Source of the DNA: Petunia secreta
Lineage: Eukaryota; Streptophyta; Magnoliopsida; Solanales; Solanaceae
Length of the DNA: 64,000 bases
Direction of reading: 5' to 3'
Assembly (NCBI GenBank): GCA_029990175.1
Contig: JARKIP010000005.1
Location: forward strand, 49,279,001-49,343,000
In this document: positions 35,884 to 47,895 of the stretch, piece by piece
Position numbering within the stretch: the stretch's first letter is position 1
How the letters are laid out: every line of letters starts with the position of its first letter
Program-made: the position numbers and the translations under genes
The notes under the pieces: model-generated
Seen by the model: the letters and a program-made list of their open reading frames with translations, nothing else
What the model was told of the DNA's origin: nothing
Databases searched by the model: none

Positions 35884-38428
35884 TGTTACACCCCGTATGT
35901 CTAAAGTGACGTATATCATTCTAATGACATGTTAAGAATGATTTAAGTGAGTTTAAAGTCATAATATGACCATATGTGATGTTTATATATTGAATATAAA
36001 GTTTGGGAAAAGTCGGATTTAATTTGCAGAAAAACCAACTAAGGAATTGCCTTGTAACAGAGCTTTTTCAGCAATTAATTCCGTGTGTTATATGAGGTCT
36101 TTTAGGGACATATAATATACCAAATTGAAGGTCTTGGAGTGAAGTTTTTAACACCTTTGACGGTTTGTTCATAAAATATCTAGATAAAAAGATACGATTA
36201 TCAGAAGTCAGACCAGAAAAAGGAACATAAGCGTAAAAGAGGGCTAAAACTGAAATGTTTCAAGTATAAAAGAGAAAATTCATCATTTTCTCGTCATTTC
36301 CAGCAACTTCATGATAGAAGCAGTGTGTTCTTATGTATTGAAGCCATTAATATGGTTTTGAGGGATGGACATCAATCTTAACTCGAAATTGAAGGCAAAT
36401 TGCGTCAAAACGCTCTACGCGATTAAGGTAACGTTATGCTACCTTCAATTTCGTTTATAGTTTGAGTTTTAGAGTCGCTTCATGACTAAGTAAAGTGCCT
36501 AAATGCTGTATTATAGCTTGTTTAACCTTTAGAAGGTGTGGAATTAAAAGGAAATAAGGTTTAGAAGCAAGAAACATCAAAGGTATGTAAGACTAAACCT
36601 TTCTTTTGGCAAGGCACGTATCTTTTAGCTTTTGAAGCTTTTCTTAGTTTTAAACTTAGTATTTCTTCTGAGAAACCTGTATGGTACCAAGGAAACCTTG
36701 TATAGACTTAATTTGGTACTAAAATCCAAGGTGAAAGACGTCCAAATCAGCAAGACAAAATGTTTCAAAATCTGGAAATTGTTTTGATCTTTGGACAGTT
36801 ATTAGTATATTGATCATAACTCCTTGTAAAAAATTGATATTTAAATTCTTTAAGAATCCCCAAAATCCTAAGACATATATCTACAACTTTTATGAAGACC
36901 ATGAAGTCTATAACTTTGATCTACACTCTGAAAATTAGGTTGAAAGTCAGGACAGTGGTGCTGTCCAGACATTCTATCTGCGGATTTGTTATGTAATCCA
37001 GTTGTCTCATCTTGTTATCCGTTTAACATGTTTATGTTATCAGTTTATCCGGGTATCCATTCCCGTGTATAGTATAGTGCTGGTTGTTTTTTTCCGGATA
37101 ATCCAGTTTCAGGGGAAGCTCTGCTGAAATTTTTATAGAAATTCAAAGAGTTTGACAAATTCCGAGTTCTAGGTTGTGTCTATAATTCTATCAAGAGTTT
37201 TCTTATCATTTCTTGAGTCCATATCTATTGTTGCCACATGTGTTGTGCCTCATACATGCTTATGCTTATATTGTGATCATGTTATGTGTGATTTGGAGTC
37301 CCCCATATAGGCTGGACATTGGACACACAATCCGGTCGCGTGTGATACTACCCGTCTGGGGATACAGCCCCTCTGGTTCAGGTGGGAGTTGAAACACCTA
37401 GTGTGACCGGGTGTTATTTACACACTCTGACCAGAGTGACTAGTTATTACTGGATGGGGGGACATAGCCTATAACACCCGCCAGGTTTGTTATATACGCG
37501 TATATAGCCACAGTATGCTCTGCATGATTATACATGAGGCTAGTTCAGGTTTTCAGTTACCTGATTTGGGGGGATACAACCCATAACACCAGACATGTAC
37601 TAGTTCAGATGTTCAGTTACCTGATTTTGGGGGATATAGCCCATAACACCAGACAGGTACCAGTTCATATAACAGTTCAGTTTTAGCTCAGTAGCAGTTA
37701 TCAGTTCTCAGTTATCAGCCATCAGTTCTTAGCATCAGGATCAGTTGACAGTTATCAGTTCCAGTTTCTAGTTACCAGTTATCAGTCATGTTAAAGTTAT
37801 TTATCAGTATGGTTCAGCACAGTCTTCAGTTTCAGATTCAGCTAGACTTCAGTTTATATTGAGATCATGTTTAGTATGTTCTTCAGATTTCCAGCTATAC
37901 TGCTATGCTCCAGCTGATATTAAAATATTTATATTCCAGCCTTACAGTTTCATTCAGCTACGATATATTATATGCTCATGCCTTACATACTTGGTACATA
38001 TCGTACTCATGCCCTTTTCTGGGGCACTGCGTTTCATGCCGCGCAGGTGCAAATAGATCAATGCTTGGACCACGTTAGTAGGCCATCTATCAGCTATTGG
38101 AGTCACTCCGCTTACTCCCGGAGTTACTTATCTTTTGGTATGTGTACAGTCAGCCAGTTTGGGTATGGGTATGGCGGGGTCTTGTCCCGTCCTTTGTATA
38201 TTCAGTTCAATACTCTTAGAGGCCTGTAGATATGTCCCTGTGTGGTGCAGTCAGTATGTCAGCTTATGTTAGCCTTGTCAGCTTTTTACATTGCATAATT
38301 CTTATTAGTTAGGTTTACGCTTATTCTGTTTATTAGTTATTTTCATGGTTAGCGGATTATCAGCAGGATTAGTGATGATCGACATTTAGTGTTGGTCATC
38401 CGTCGCGGCCCTAGGTTGGGTCGTGTCA
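35884..38428 (+). repeat. Tekay 3' LTR
   Basis: 2545 bp, beginning TGTTACACCCC after the purine-rich AACAGGGGAAGAT. It ends GTCGTGTCA where the 5' copy has GTCGTGACA, a terminal substitution. A frame opening here (38389) reads through into Ogre gag by chance. Confidence 0.92.
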
Positions 38429-40074
38429 AAGCAATGGCTGGAGAGTTTGTTGATAGGTTTGGGCATAATACTGATGCTATGCCCGATCGATTTTACTTGG
38501 AGAAACTGAAGAAGAAGCCCACTGAGACTTTTAGGGAGTTTGCAACTAGATGGAGGGCCGAAGCCACCAAGGTCCAGCCTCCCATGGAAGATGCTGAGAT
38601 AGTAGCAAATTTCATCTGCATACAAGAGGATGTCTATTTTGACAAAATACTGAATCTGCAAGATAAGAAGTTTGGAGAGTTGATCAAGATTGGAGACATG
38701 GTCGAAGATGGACTGAAGACTGGGAGGATTGTTAGTCTGGCCGCACTACACGTCGCTAACAACGCCCTACAAGCTGGCAACACTACTACTGATGCCTCCT
38801 TTGTGGCCGTATCACTTGACAACTCCTCTACTCACAACCATTACTACCAAACACCTCCTCCCTCCTACCCATACATACCACCTACATCCACCTACCCAGT
38901 CTATAACACCCAGCCCATGTACCAAAACCCGCCACCACAAAGACCAACATACCCATAAAGTCCCAACTACCGAAACACCAACACCTATTCAGCAATGCCT
39001 CACGCCAATAACAACCTAAGACCCAAAAGGAACTACACCCCACTGGCTGAATCTCGCACTCAGTTGATCGAGAGACTCAAAGCAGCTGGTCATATACAAC
39101 CTATGCCATTCAAAACGCCCGACAGAATGACAACCTATTTTGATGAAACCAAAACCTATGCCTATCACTCTGGAGGACCTGGTCACGATACTGAGAAGTG
39201 CTACGCCTTGAGGGACAAAATACAAGACTTGATCGACCAAAAGGTGATACACTTGAAGACTTCAAACGTGCACAACAACCCACTGCCTAATCATGGAGAC
39301 AATAGGGTGAACCTGATCGAATTGGATGAGGAGTGCAACTTGGAAGGGCCTATTGTTAAGGTGAAAGCAAATGCATCAGCGATCACTTCAGTTTCTCAAG
39401 CCGCTACAGCACCGAAGCCCATTGAGGTAGAAGTGGCTCCCAAATTCTATGTTGATGTGGTTTCCCCATACAGTGACAAGGCGGTACCATGGGATTATGA
39501 AAGGAAAAAGAAGAACAAGGCTGTGGCTGAAACTGTTGCCGCACAAGGAATGACTAGAAGTGGGAGGATCTACACTCCTGAGCATCTTGTTCAAGATAGA
39601 CGAGTCATCAACGAGGAAGAGTCTGAGGGACTGTGGAAGAAAATACAGGCAAAAGAATACTCCGTAGTTGAGCACTTGGGCAAAACCCCAGCACAAATCT
39701 CTGTTTTGGCCCTGCTCCTCAAGTCGGAGAGTCACCGAAGTGCTTTGATGAAGGTGTTAGGTGAAGCACATGTTCCGGTGGACACTTCAGTTGAGAACCT
39801 AGCTAGTATGGTGGGACAAGTCATGGAGGCCAACCGAATTGCTTTTAACGGAGATGAGCTACCACCTAAAGGGTTGAATCACAACAAAGCTACGCACGTC
39901 ACTGTCAAGTTCAAAGACTGGTTCATAGGGAGAGTTCTAATGGTGGTTCGTGGGACAAGCCATGGAGGCCAACCGAATTGCTTTTCATAGAGATGAGCTA
40001 CCACCTGAAGGGTTGAATCACAACAAAGCTTTACACGTCACTATCAAGTTCAAAGACTGGTTTGTAGGGAGAGT
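38429..40074 (+). pseudogene. gag: Ogre gag, 3' part, with protease N-terminal region
   Basis: Gag resumes after the Tekay insertion. The capsid C-terminal half reads RFYLEKLKKKPTETFREF and ATRWRAEATKVQPPMEDAE, then comes a Pro/Tyr/Thr-rich linker (38840-38960) with a stop at 38956. A zinc-binding-type segment follows (YHSGGPGHDTEKCYALRDKI at about 39170-39230); its first cysteine appears to be Tyr. The frame continues to 39988, where a 139-bp tandem duplication shifts it just before the protease. Confidence 0.8.
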
Positions 40075-40088
40075 TCTGATCGACGGAG
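39811..40088 (+). repeat. 139-bp tandem duplication before the Ogre protease
   Basis: The copies start GTGGGACAAG at 39811 and 39950 and run in parallel (GTGGGACAAG.CATGGAGGCC ... GGGAGAGTTCT). A 139-bp period is not a multiple of three, so the second copy moves the frame and creates a stop at 39988. Confidence 0.9.
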
Positions 40089-41066
40089 GTTCCAGTCTGA
40101 ACATATGCCCGTTCATCACTCTAAAAAGAATGGGGATCGACTAAAGCAAGATAAGGGAGAGTGACATGAAGGTGAAGGCGTTTGATGGGTCACAAATAAG
40201 TACCATTGGGGAGATCGACCTAACTATCATGGTTGGTCCTGTGGAGTTCACTGCTGAGTTCAATGTCATGGACATCTCTGCTTCCTATAATCTGCTACTA
40301 GGGAGGCCCTGGATCCATATGGCTGGTGCAGTGCCTTCTACATTGCACCAAACCGTGAAGTTGACTGGGATCACAAAGAAGTGGTAGTGTTCAGTGAGGG
40401 GAATAACTCTATCTACAACGAGCAAACCATACCAGCGATTGAAGGGAATACTCCTGATGGGCAGACATTCTATACTGTAGAACTTGTGGGAGCAGTAAAG
40501 GGTACTCGAGGAGGGCGTCGCAAGAACTACAATTCAAGTCGAAATCCCACAGACACGGTCCAAGGAGCTTACACTGCACACTTTGCTCCTAAGTTGGTCA
40601 ACACACCGCCTGGGGTTGAAGAAAGAAAGAGGAACTTTTACAGTGCCTATTGGGATAGCCGAGGCAAAGGCTATGAAGGGAGGAATTTTGTCTGGGAGCC
40701 AGTCATGTCTGATTGGGGAGTGCCCTAATGCGAATTTCGTAAGACCCTACCAGCTAAGACTGAGAAGCGACTAATGTACTCACCCAGTACTCGTCCTAAT
40801 TGGAAACGCATCTCTGAAGAAACAACTGAAAGCAAGTGTGGATACCCAAAGGACCTGAACCTATGGAGGTAGTGATCAAGGAGCCATATGTACTCCCACA
40901 GCCTGCAAAGTGGCCCGGAGACTGGGTTATAGGCATCATGATCAAGCAAGGTTATGAACCGGGCAAAGATTTAGGCAAGAACTTGGATGGTATGGTCGAG
41001 CCAAGCCGAATTGTGATGAGGCCCAACAATGAGGAGGCTGGCATAGGGTACATTGTGACCTATTAA
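40075..41066 (+). pseudogene. pro: Ogre aspartic protease with G-patch-like segment
   Basis: Retropepsin that would process the polyprotein. The active site DGGSSLN follows VLI at about 40080-40100. FNVMDISASYNLLLGRPWIH (about 40260-40320) is the conserved C-terminal block. A stop occurs at 40141 (ID-stop) and a frameshift near 40375. Downstream (40880-41066), MIKQGYEPGKDLGKNLDGM and EEAGIGYIV resemble the G-patch motif that follows the protease in many Ogre/Tat polyproteins. Confidence 0.75.
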
Positions 41067-41380
41067 AAGAGCATGGAGGAAGCGTCACTAGATTTCAAGT
41101 TCTATAAGAAAGGCACTAAGACTCTCTTGCATATCTTCGTCTTGTCTGGACACTTGGATTGTCGAAAATGGGAGGTATCCGCAGTATAAGGAGCTGAGCC
41201 ATAGATAGCTGATGCTGAAGAGGATCTGCTGGCAGGAATGCAAAATCTATTCATAGCTGATGAAAACTGTTGTGTGATCCTGGAAGAACATATTGAATCT
41301 CCTGGACTGACAAAGGCTGGATCTGGAGCGGCACTGAACAATTAGATCAGAAACCAGGCCCGAGCTTACCGTGGATCTTG

Positions 41381-41586
41381 GTAGAGCTAAGGGGATAAAA
41401 TTTATTTTTTTATGCTTTCTAAAAATAAAACCCGACCCTGAGTCGTGGATTTTGCATTTTTCCTTTCCTATTGTACATGTTTCCCTACAAACTTTGTTTT
41501 GCAAGGATTCATAAATAAAATATTGCACTATTTCCTGTTGAATTTTTGCTTTAATCTTTTAATTTTGCAATATCTTACTTTTTCAG
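41381..41586 (+). other. Putative Ogre intron between protease and RT
   Basis: A 206-bp AT-rich interval with donor CTTG|GTAGAG (41381) and acceptor TACTTTTTCAG (41586). Polyprotein-like sequence lies on both sides (upstream EEHIESPGLTKAGSGAALNN, downstream IESTIATCNETMELRE). Ogre elements are known to splice an intron in this position. The exact sites are read by eye. Confidence 0.5.
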
Positions 41587-43262
41587 CATTCATACTAATA
41601 ATTCCATTGAGTCCACAATCGCAACGTGTAACGAAACAATGGAGCTTAGGGAAGTTGGAGATGATTATGATGATTTTGATGAGACTACGCAAGAAGAATT
41701 CGAAAGATTCAAAAACAAACCTAAGCCAAACCTTGAGGAGACTGAGGTGATAAACTTAGGAGATGAGGAGATTGTGAAGAAGACAAGGATCAATGTACAT
41801 CTCAATACCGAGGATAAAAAGCGATACACTGAATTTCTTAAAGAATACGGGGACGTATTTGCCTCTTCGTACGATGACATGACTGGCATAAGCACGGATG
41901 TGGTATCCCACAAATTACCTATCAATCCAGACATTCCGCCAGTCAAACAAAAGGCCCGAACCTTCAAGTCATCAGTTCTATTGAAGATTGGTGAAGAAGT
42001 AACCAAGCAGCTCAATACAGGGATTTTGAAAATGGTCAAGTATCCAACTTGGTTGGCCAACATTGTCCCAGTGCCGAAGAAAGATGGGAAACTCCGAGTT
42101 TGTGTGGACTATAGAGATCTGAATAGAGCAAGTCCGAAGGATTATTTTTCGCTACCAAACATACATATCCTGATTGACAATTGTGCGAAGCATGAACTAC
42201 AATCCTTCGTAGATTGTTTCGCCGATTATCATCAAGTTCTCATGGATGAAGGGGATGCCGAGAAGACAGCTTTCACCACATCTTTGGGGAACTTATTGCT
42301 ACAAGGTTACGCCATTTGGACTAAAGAATGCTGGGGCAACTTACATGAAGGCTATGACAACTATGTTCCACGACCTAATTCACAAGGAGATTGAAGTCTA
42401 TGTGGATGACGTGATCATTAAATCAAAGAAGACTTCGGAGCACCTTGACAACTTGCACAAGTTCTTCAATCGCTTGCAAAAGTACAATTTGAAGATAAAT
42501 CCGGCAAAATGTGCATTTTGTGTCACGACATGGAAGCTCTTGGGTTTCATCGTCAGTAGAAGGGGTATCGAGTTAGATCCGTCCAAGATCAAAGCCATCA
42601 AAGAATTGCCACCCCCAAGAAGCAAGAAAAAGGTTATGAGCTTCCTAGGAAGGCTCAATTACATCAGCCGTTTCATAGCACAATCCACTATCATCTGTGA
42701 GCCAATCATCAAGTTGCTGAAGAAAGACGCGGCGATCGAGTGGACAGCGGATTGCCAAAAGGCATTCGATCGGATCAAGGAATATTTGTCGTGCCCGCCT
42801 GTGCTGGTTCCACCTGAGCCCGGGCGACCTTTGATTGGTTGTGTATTGGGAACACATGATTCAACTGGGAGGAAGGAGCAAGCCATATATGATCTAAGCA
42901 AGAAATTCACTCCTTATGAAGCCAAGTACACATTGCTGGAGCGCACGTGTTGCGCGCTGACATGGATAGCAAAGAAGTTGAGGCACTACTTGACATCCTA
43001 CTCAACGTTGCTGATATCAAGGATGGACCCTCTCAAGTACATTTTCCAAAAACCAATTCCTACTGGAAAACTGGCTAAATGGAAAATGCTGCTCAGCGAA
43101 TTCGATATCACTTTTGTCACAGAAAAGGCGGTGAAAGCTCAAGCTTTGGCTGATCATATGGCCGAGAACCCAGTGGGAGATGACTATGAGCCTTTGCACA
43201 CCTACTTCCCTGATGAAGAAGTAATGTTCGTAGAAGAAGAGATCACCAAAGAATATGCTGGT
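41587..43262 (+). pseudogene. pol: Ogre reverse transcriptase and RNase H
   Basis: RT begins with the acidic linker and HLNTEDKKRYTEFLKEYGDV. Fingers/palm blocks are WLANIVPVPKKDGKLRVCVD and CFADYHQV, where the usual DGxxGYxQ start has changed to CFADYHQ. A frameshift lies near 42285. The catalytic YVDD is intact at 42399-42410. Thumb and connection follow (SFLGRLNYISRFIAQ), then a conventional RNase H (42840-43140: KEQAIYDLSKKFTPYEAKYT). The frame ends at TGA 43263-43265, immediately before the second RNase H. Confidence 0.88.
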
Positions 43263-43265
43263 TGA

Positions 43266-43818
43266 AGGCTATTCTTTGATGGAGCGGTCAATTTCAAAGG
43301 AGTCGGCATTGGAGCGATATTAGTTTCCGAGACTGGACAACACTATCCTGTCACGGCCAAACTAAGGTTCCCTTGCACCAACAACATGTCGGAGTATGAG
43401 GCCTGCATCTTGGGTCTTAGATTGGCAGTAGATATTAACATACAAGAGCTGCTGGCAATCGGAGATTCTGACTTACTGATTCATCAACTTCGAGGAGAAT
43501 GGACAGCAAAGAATCTGAAGATATTGCCATACCTGGAGTGCATAAAGGAGTTGAAGCAAAGATTCATTAAGATAGAATTCCGGCACGTACCTAGACTGCA
43601 AAATGAGTTCGCAGACGCTCTGGCTACCATATCAGCTATGATCAAGTATCCTGAAAAGAATTACATAGATCCAATACTTGTGACAGTGAGGATGCAACCA
43701 GCATACTGCTACCACGTGGAAGAAGATCAGACAGACAACCTTGGTTCGACGACATCAAAAGACTTCTCAAAGAAGGAGTTTACCCAAAGGATGCAACAAA
43801 CCTCCAAAAGAAAACACT
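43266..43818 (+). pseudogene. Ogre second (archaeal-type) RNase H
   Basis: The four acidic residues of an RNase H are visible in order: FDGAVNFKG (about 43275), MSEYEACILGL (43386-43420), GDSDLLI (about 43465) and NEFADALA (about 43605). A dual RNase H is diagnostic of the Tat lineage. A frame change near 43700-43800 leads to integrase. Confidence 0.8.
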
Positions 43819-45058
43819 AAGGAGGCTAGCAAATGGTTTCTTTCTGAATGGAGAGGTTTTGTACAAAAGGACACCTGACCTAGGTTTGCTGAAATGTGTA
43901 GATGCAAAAGAAGCTGCTAGATTAATAGACGAAATACACTCTGGGGCGTGTGGCCCACACATGAACGGTTTTGTACTTGCAAAGAAGATTTTGAGGGCTG
44001 GTTATTTCTGGATGACAATGGAGCATGATTGTATAAAGCATGCAAGGAAATGCCATCAATGCCAACTTCATGGAGATATGATTCGAGTGCCTCCCAATGA
44101 ACGGAACATTATGGGATCGCCTTGGCCTTTTTCCGCCTGGGGAATGGATGTCATAGGACCTATCGAGCCAGCCGCTTCCAATGTGCATCGCTTCATATTG
44201 GTGGCCATTGACTATTTTACCAAATGGGTGGAAGCTGCATCGTACAAGTCAGTAACAAAGAAGGTGGTGTCGAACTTTGTCCGTGATAAGATGATCTGCC
44301 GATTCGGCATCCCTGAATCCATCATCACTGACAATGGGTCCAGTCTCAACAATGACCTAATGAAAGAAACCTGTGAGGTCTTCAAGATCAAGCATCGCAA
44401 TTCCACTACATACAGACCTCAAATGAATGGAGCGGTCGAGGCAGCAAATTAAAACGTCAAGAGGATATTGCGCAAAATGACAGGCACTTCAAAGCAATGG
44501 CACGAGAATCTACCATATGCCCTATTAGGGTATCGCACCATAATGAGAACATCAACAGGCGCTACTCCTTATTTGTTGGTATATGGCATTGAAGCAGTGA
44601 TACCCGCAGAGGTTGAGATACCATCTTTGAGAATCATCCAAGAAACACAATTAAAAGATGCCGAATGGATCAAAAGGAGAATAGAGCAGTTGGCCCTCAT
44701 CGATGGAAAGTGATTGAATGCAATATGTCATGAGCAATTATATCAGAGGAGGATGTCTAAGGCATTCAGCAAGAAAGTTTGAGAAAGATTCTTTGAACCT
44801 GGGCAACTAGTACTGAAGAAGATATTTCCAAGTCAAGAAGAGGCAAAAGGCAAGTTTTCACCGAATTGGCAAGGACCGTACATGGTTCACCGAGTTTTGA
44901 ATGGAGGAGCATTGATATTGGCAGAGATGGATGGAGAAGTCTGGCCGAAACCAATCAACTCAGACGCTGTCAAGAGATACTATGTATATGGATTTGTACT
45001 GATTAGGGATTTCTACATCTGCAATACATTATGTAACCTGAACTACGTCACGACCTGA
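43819..45058 (+). pseudogene. int: Ogre integrase
   Basis: HHCC zinc domain: EIHSGACGPHMNG and CHQCQ (43935-44065). Catalytic D,D35,E: Asp in GMDVIGPI (44148), Asp in TDNGSS (44330), Glu in AVEAAN (44438), with correct 35-residue spacing. A TAA follows at 44450 (AAN-stop), and further stops lie at 44711 and 44779. The C-terminal GPYMVHRVLNGGALILAEMD and WPKPINSDAVKRYY blocks extend to a final TGA at 45056. Confidence 0.88.
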
Positions 45059-45124
45059 TTCTCCAAGTAGGATATGTAGGCAACCTATTCAAAGTTCGGT
45101 CGCATAAATACAAAAACTTCATTT

Positions 45125-45300
45125 TTCCCACAAAGCAAACACTGGGGCAGTATTTTTGAGGAACTCTAAAAAATTCCTAGAGGACAAAAAATAGTTGACA
45201 CTAGGGCAGAAATTTTTGAGGACCTTCCAAAAATTTCAAAATGCAAACTGGGGCAGAATTTTGAGGGTGCCCTCAAAATTCATTTGGAACAGCATGAAGG
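45125..45300 (+). repeat. CTGGGGCAG / TTTTTGAGG repeats in the Ogre 3' region
   Basis: Three diverged units of about 60-65 bp contain (A)CTGGGGCAG (or ACTAGGGCAG), a short T/A tract and TTTTGAGG. They lie just after the pol stop. Similar purine-rich phrases are usual downstream of Tat-type pol. Confidence 0.6.
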
Positions 45301-45597
45301 ACGACCACTTTGGCTTTACACAGCGTGACTTGTGACTCAATAGGATAAAATATTTTATTGCATTTTTCTTTCTTACAAAAGTTTTTCAAATTTATTTCGC
45401 ATTACATACTATTTTATACATATCCCTATCATCTCGGCCAAGATCCCGGTACTCGCGGACAGCGAACGCGAAACAAACAAAGAATGCACAAACCAAACCC
45501 CCCGTACAACTCACCAATCTTTCTTTGGATGCAAGCACAAAAGATACCTAAATAACCAATGCACGATAAAGGTAATCTTAAGCGAAGGTTTGTCATT

Positions 45598-46890
45598 TTA
45601 AATTAGCTGAGCCCACACAACCCGAAGCGTCGGTTGAGGGTACACAACCCGATATCGATTTTCATTTTAAATTAGCGGAGGGCACACAACCCGAAGCGTT
45701 GGTTGAGGGTACAAACACGATATTGATTTGTCATTTTAAATTAGCTGAGGGCATACAACCCGAGGAGTCGATTGAGGGTATACAGCCCGATATCAATTTG
45801 TCATTTAAATTTGCTGAGGGCACAAAACCCGAGGCGTCGATTGAGGGTACACAGTCCAATATAGATTTGAATTTTAAATTTGCTGAGGGCACACAATCCG
45901 AGGCGTCGATTGAGGATACACAGCCCGTTATCGATTAACATTTTAAATTTGCTGAGGGCACACAACCCAAAGCGTCGGTTGAGGGTACACAGTCCGATAT
46001 CGATTTTTTATTTCAAATTAGCTGAGGGAATACAACCCGAGGCGTCGATTGAGGGTACATAGCCCGATATCGATTTGTCATTTAAATTTGTTGAGGGCAC
46101 ACAACCCAAAGCGTCGATTGAGGGTACATAGCCCGGTATCGATTTGTATTTTAAATCTGCTGAGGGCATACAACCCGAAGCGTCTGTTGAGGGTACACAG
46201 CCCGATATCGGTTTGTCATTTTAAATTAGCTGAGAGCACACAACCCGAGGCGCCGATTGAGGGTACACAACCCGATATCAATTTGTCATTTAAATTCACT
46301 GAGGGCACACAACCCGAGGCGTTGATTGAGGGCACACAACTCGAGGCGTCGATTGAGGGTACACAGCTCGATATCGATTTGCATTTTACATTAGCTGAGG
46401 GCATACAACCTCAGGCGTCGATTGAGGGTACACAACCCGATATCGATTTTGCATATTAAATTAGCTGATGGCACACAACTCGAGGCGTCGATTGAGGGTA
46501 CACAGCCTGATATCGATTTGCATTTTAAATTTGCTGAGAGCACACAACCCGAAGTATCAATTGAGGGTACACAGCCCGATATCGATTTGCATTTTAAATT
46601 TGTTGAGGGCACACAACCCGAAGCGTATGTTGAGGGTAAACAGCCCAATATCAATTTGTCATTTAAAATTAGTTGAGGGCCCACAACCCGAGGCGTCGAT
46701 TGAGGGTACACAGCCCAATATCGATTTGCATTTTACATTAGCTGAAGGTATACAACTCTAGGCATCGATTGAGGGTACACAGCCCGATATCGATTTGCAT
46801 TTTAAATTAGCTGAGGGCACACAACCCGAGGCATCGATTGAGGGTACACAGCTCGATATCGATTTGCATTTCTATTTTTCTTTGTGGAGG
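45598..46890 (+). repeat. 69-bp minisatellite (about 18 copies) in the Ogre 3' untranslated region
   Basis: The unit is roughly 69 bp: CATTTTAAATTAGCTGAGGG, then CACACAACCCGAGGCGTCGA, then TTGAGGGTACACAGCCCGAT and ATCGATTTG. About 18 copies run head to tail with small indels. The period is 23 codons, so several stretches read as a 23-residue repeat (for example FKLAEGTQPEASIEGTQPDI). Indels break any long frame, so I treat it as non-coding. The last unit joins directly to position 159 of the LTR. Confidence 0.9.
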
Positions 46891-47895
46891 GTACACAGCC
46901 CAATGCATAGTTATTTTACAATTTTTTACAATTACTCCTATTTTTGACAAAATCTTCCAAAATTGTTTTAAGCCTCAAAATTACAATTTTTATATATTTT
47001 AGCCTTCCTAACATTTTAAAATTAACTTACTAATTTTTTTATAATTTTTATACCATTTTAAATCTATTTTATACCATTTTATACCTATTTTATACCCATT
47101 TATATAATATTTATACATATATACACATATATACCCACAAGGCATACACATCAGCCAATTTTTACACATCATGCCTACGTGGATCGACCATGATCGTCCA
47201 CGTAGACGATTCAATGGCCCAAATTAGTTTCCTTTGTCTCTACACCCCAAAACCACTTTTCTCTTTCTCATTTCCCCCACGCCCCTTAGCCCGACTCTTT
47301 CTCTCTCCCCTCTCTTGGCGATTCCAATCGCCATCACTGTCGATCAACTTTTCTGCCATTGTGACTGAAGAAAATTGGGGCAAATGGCACCGTTGAGTTC
47401 CCCTCGCTGTCCGCTACAAAACCTGGGTACTATTTGATGGTTTCGACTGAGGTCAAAATTGACCTCTCGTCGGTGAGGTTTCTGTCACCGGAAAAGGTAC
47501 GCTCGTGATTTGATTCGCTAAAATAGTTTGACACCAGTGTAAGGAAAGGGTAAAACCCTATGCATGACCGGAATCGGGTCAATCCGAACCCAACTCCATT
47601 TCTATAATGGGTAAACGGTAACTCTTCTTTCCTTTTGATGTTTCTGGGTCTTACGCGACACTGCTCCTAAGGATTTTCCTAATCTTTTCTATGTGTTAAC
47701 ATTTTTAATCGGTATTTAATGATTAATCAAAAGGAAAACTCATGAAATTGTTAACCCTTGTTTGTTTTACTGGTCTTAACATTGACTTGGTCTTGTTGCA
47801 TGTTTAGTATAATCATGATTCATGTCTTAGACCACCTTTTCTAGTTTGTAAATTTAAAATCTAGGGAATTATATTAGTTGCAGTGTATTTGCCTA

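Larger units (their letters stand above)
28312..38428 (+). mobile_element. Tekay/Del-type chromovirus (Ty3-gypsy) nested in Ogre gag
   Basis: The element begins TGTTACACCCC (28312) and ends GTCGTGTCA (38428), with identical 5-bp duplications AAGCA (28307-28311 and 38429-38433). LTRs are about 2.55 kb. A tRNA-iMet primer site follows the 5' LTR and a purine tract AACAGGGGAAGA precedes the 3' LTR. The coding order gag, protease, RT, RNase H, integrase, chromodomain fits Tekay. Many stops and frameshifts make it non-functional. Confidence 0.92.

Noticed and set aside
46391..46711. Minus-strand repeat-protein frame in the minisatellite
   Set aside because: Antisense reading of a 69-bp repeat; follows automatically from the period being a multiple of three.
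45598..46890. CRISPR-like array of about 18 repeats
   Set aside because: Units are contiguous 69-bp repeats without unique spacers, in a plant retrotransposon 3' region. It is a minisatellite.
47484..47530. Extra bases in the Ogre 3' LTR as a possible small insertion element
   Set aside because: Flanked by short CACC repeats and simply missing from the 5' LTR. A slippage deletion in the 5' copy is the simpler reading.
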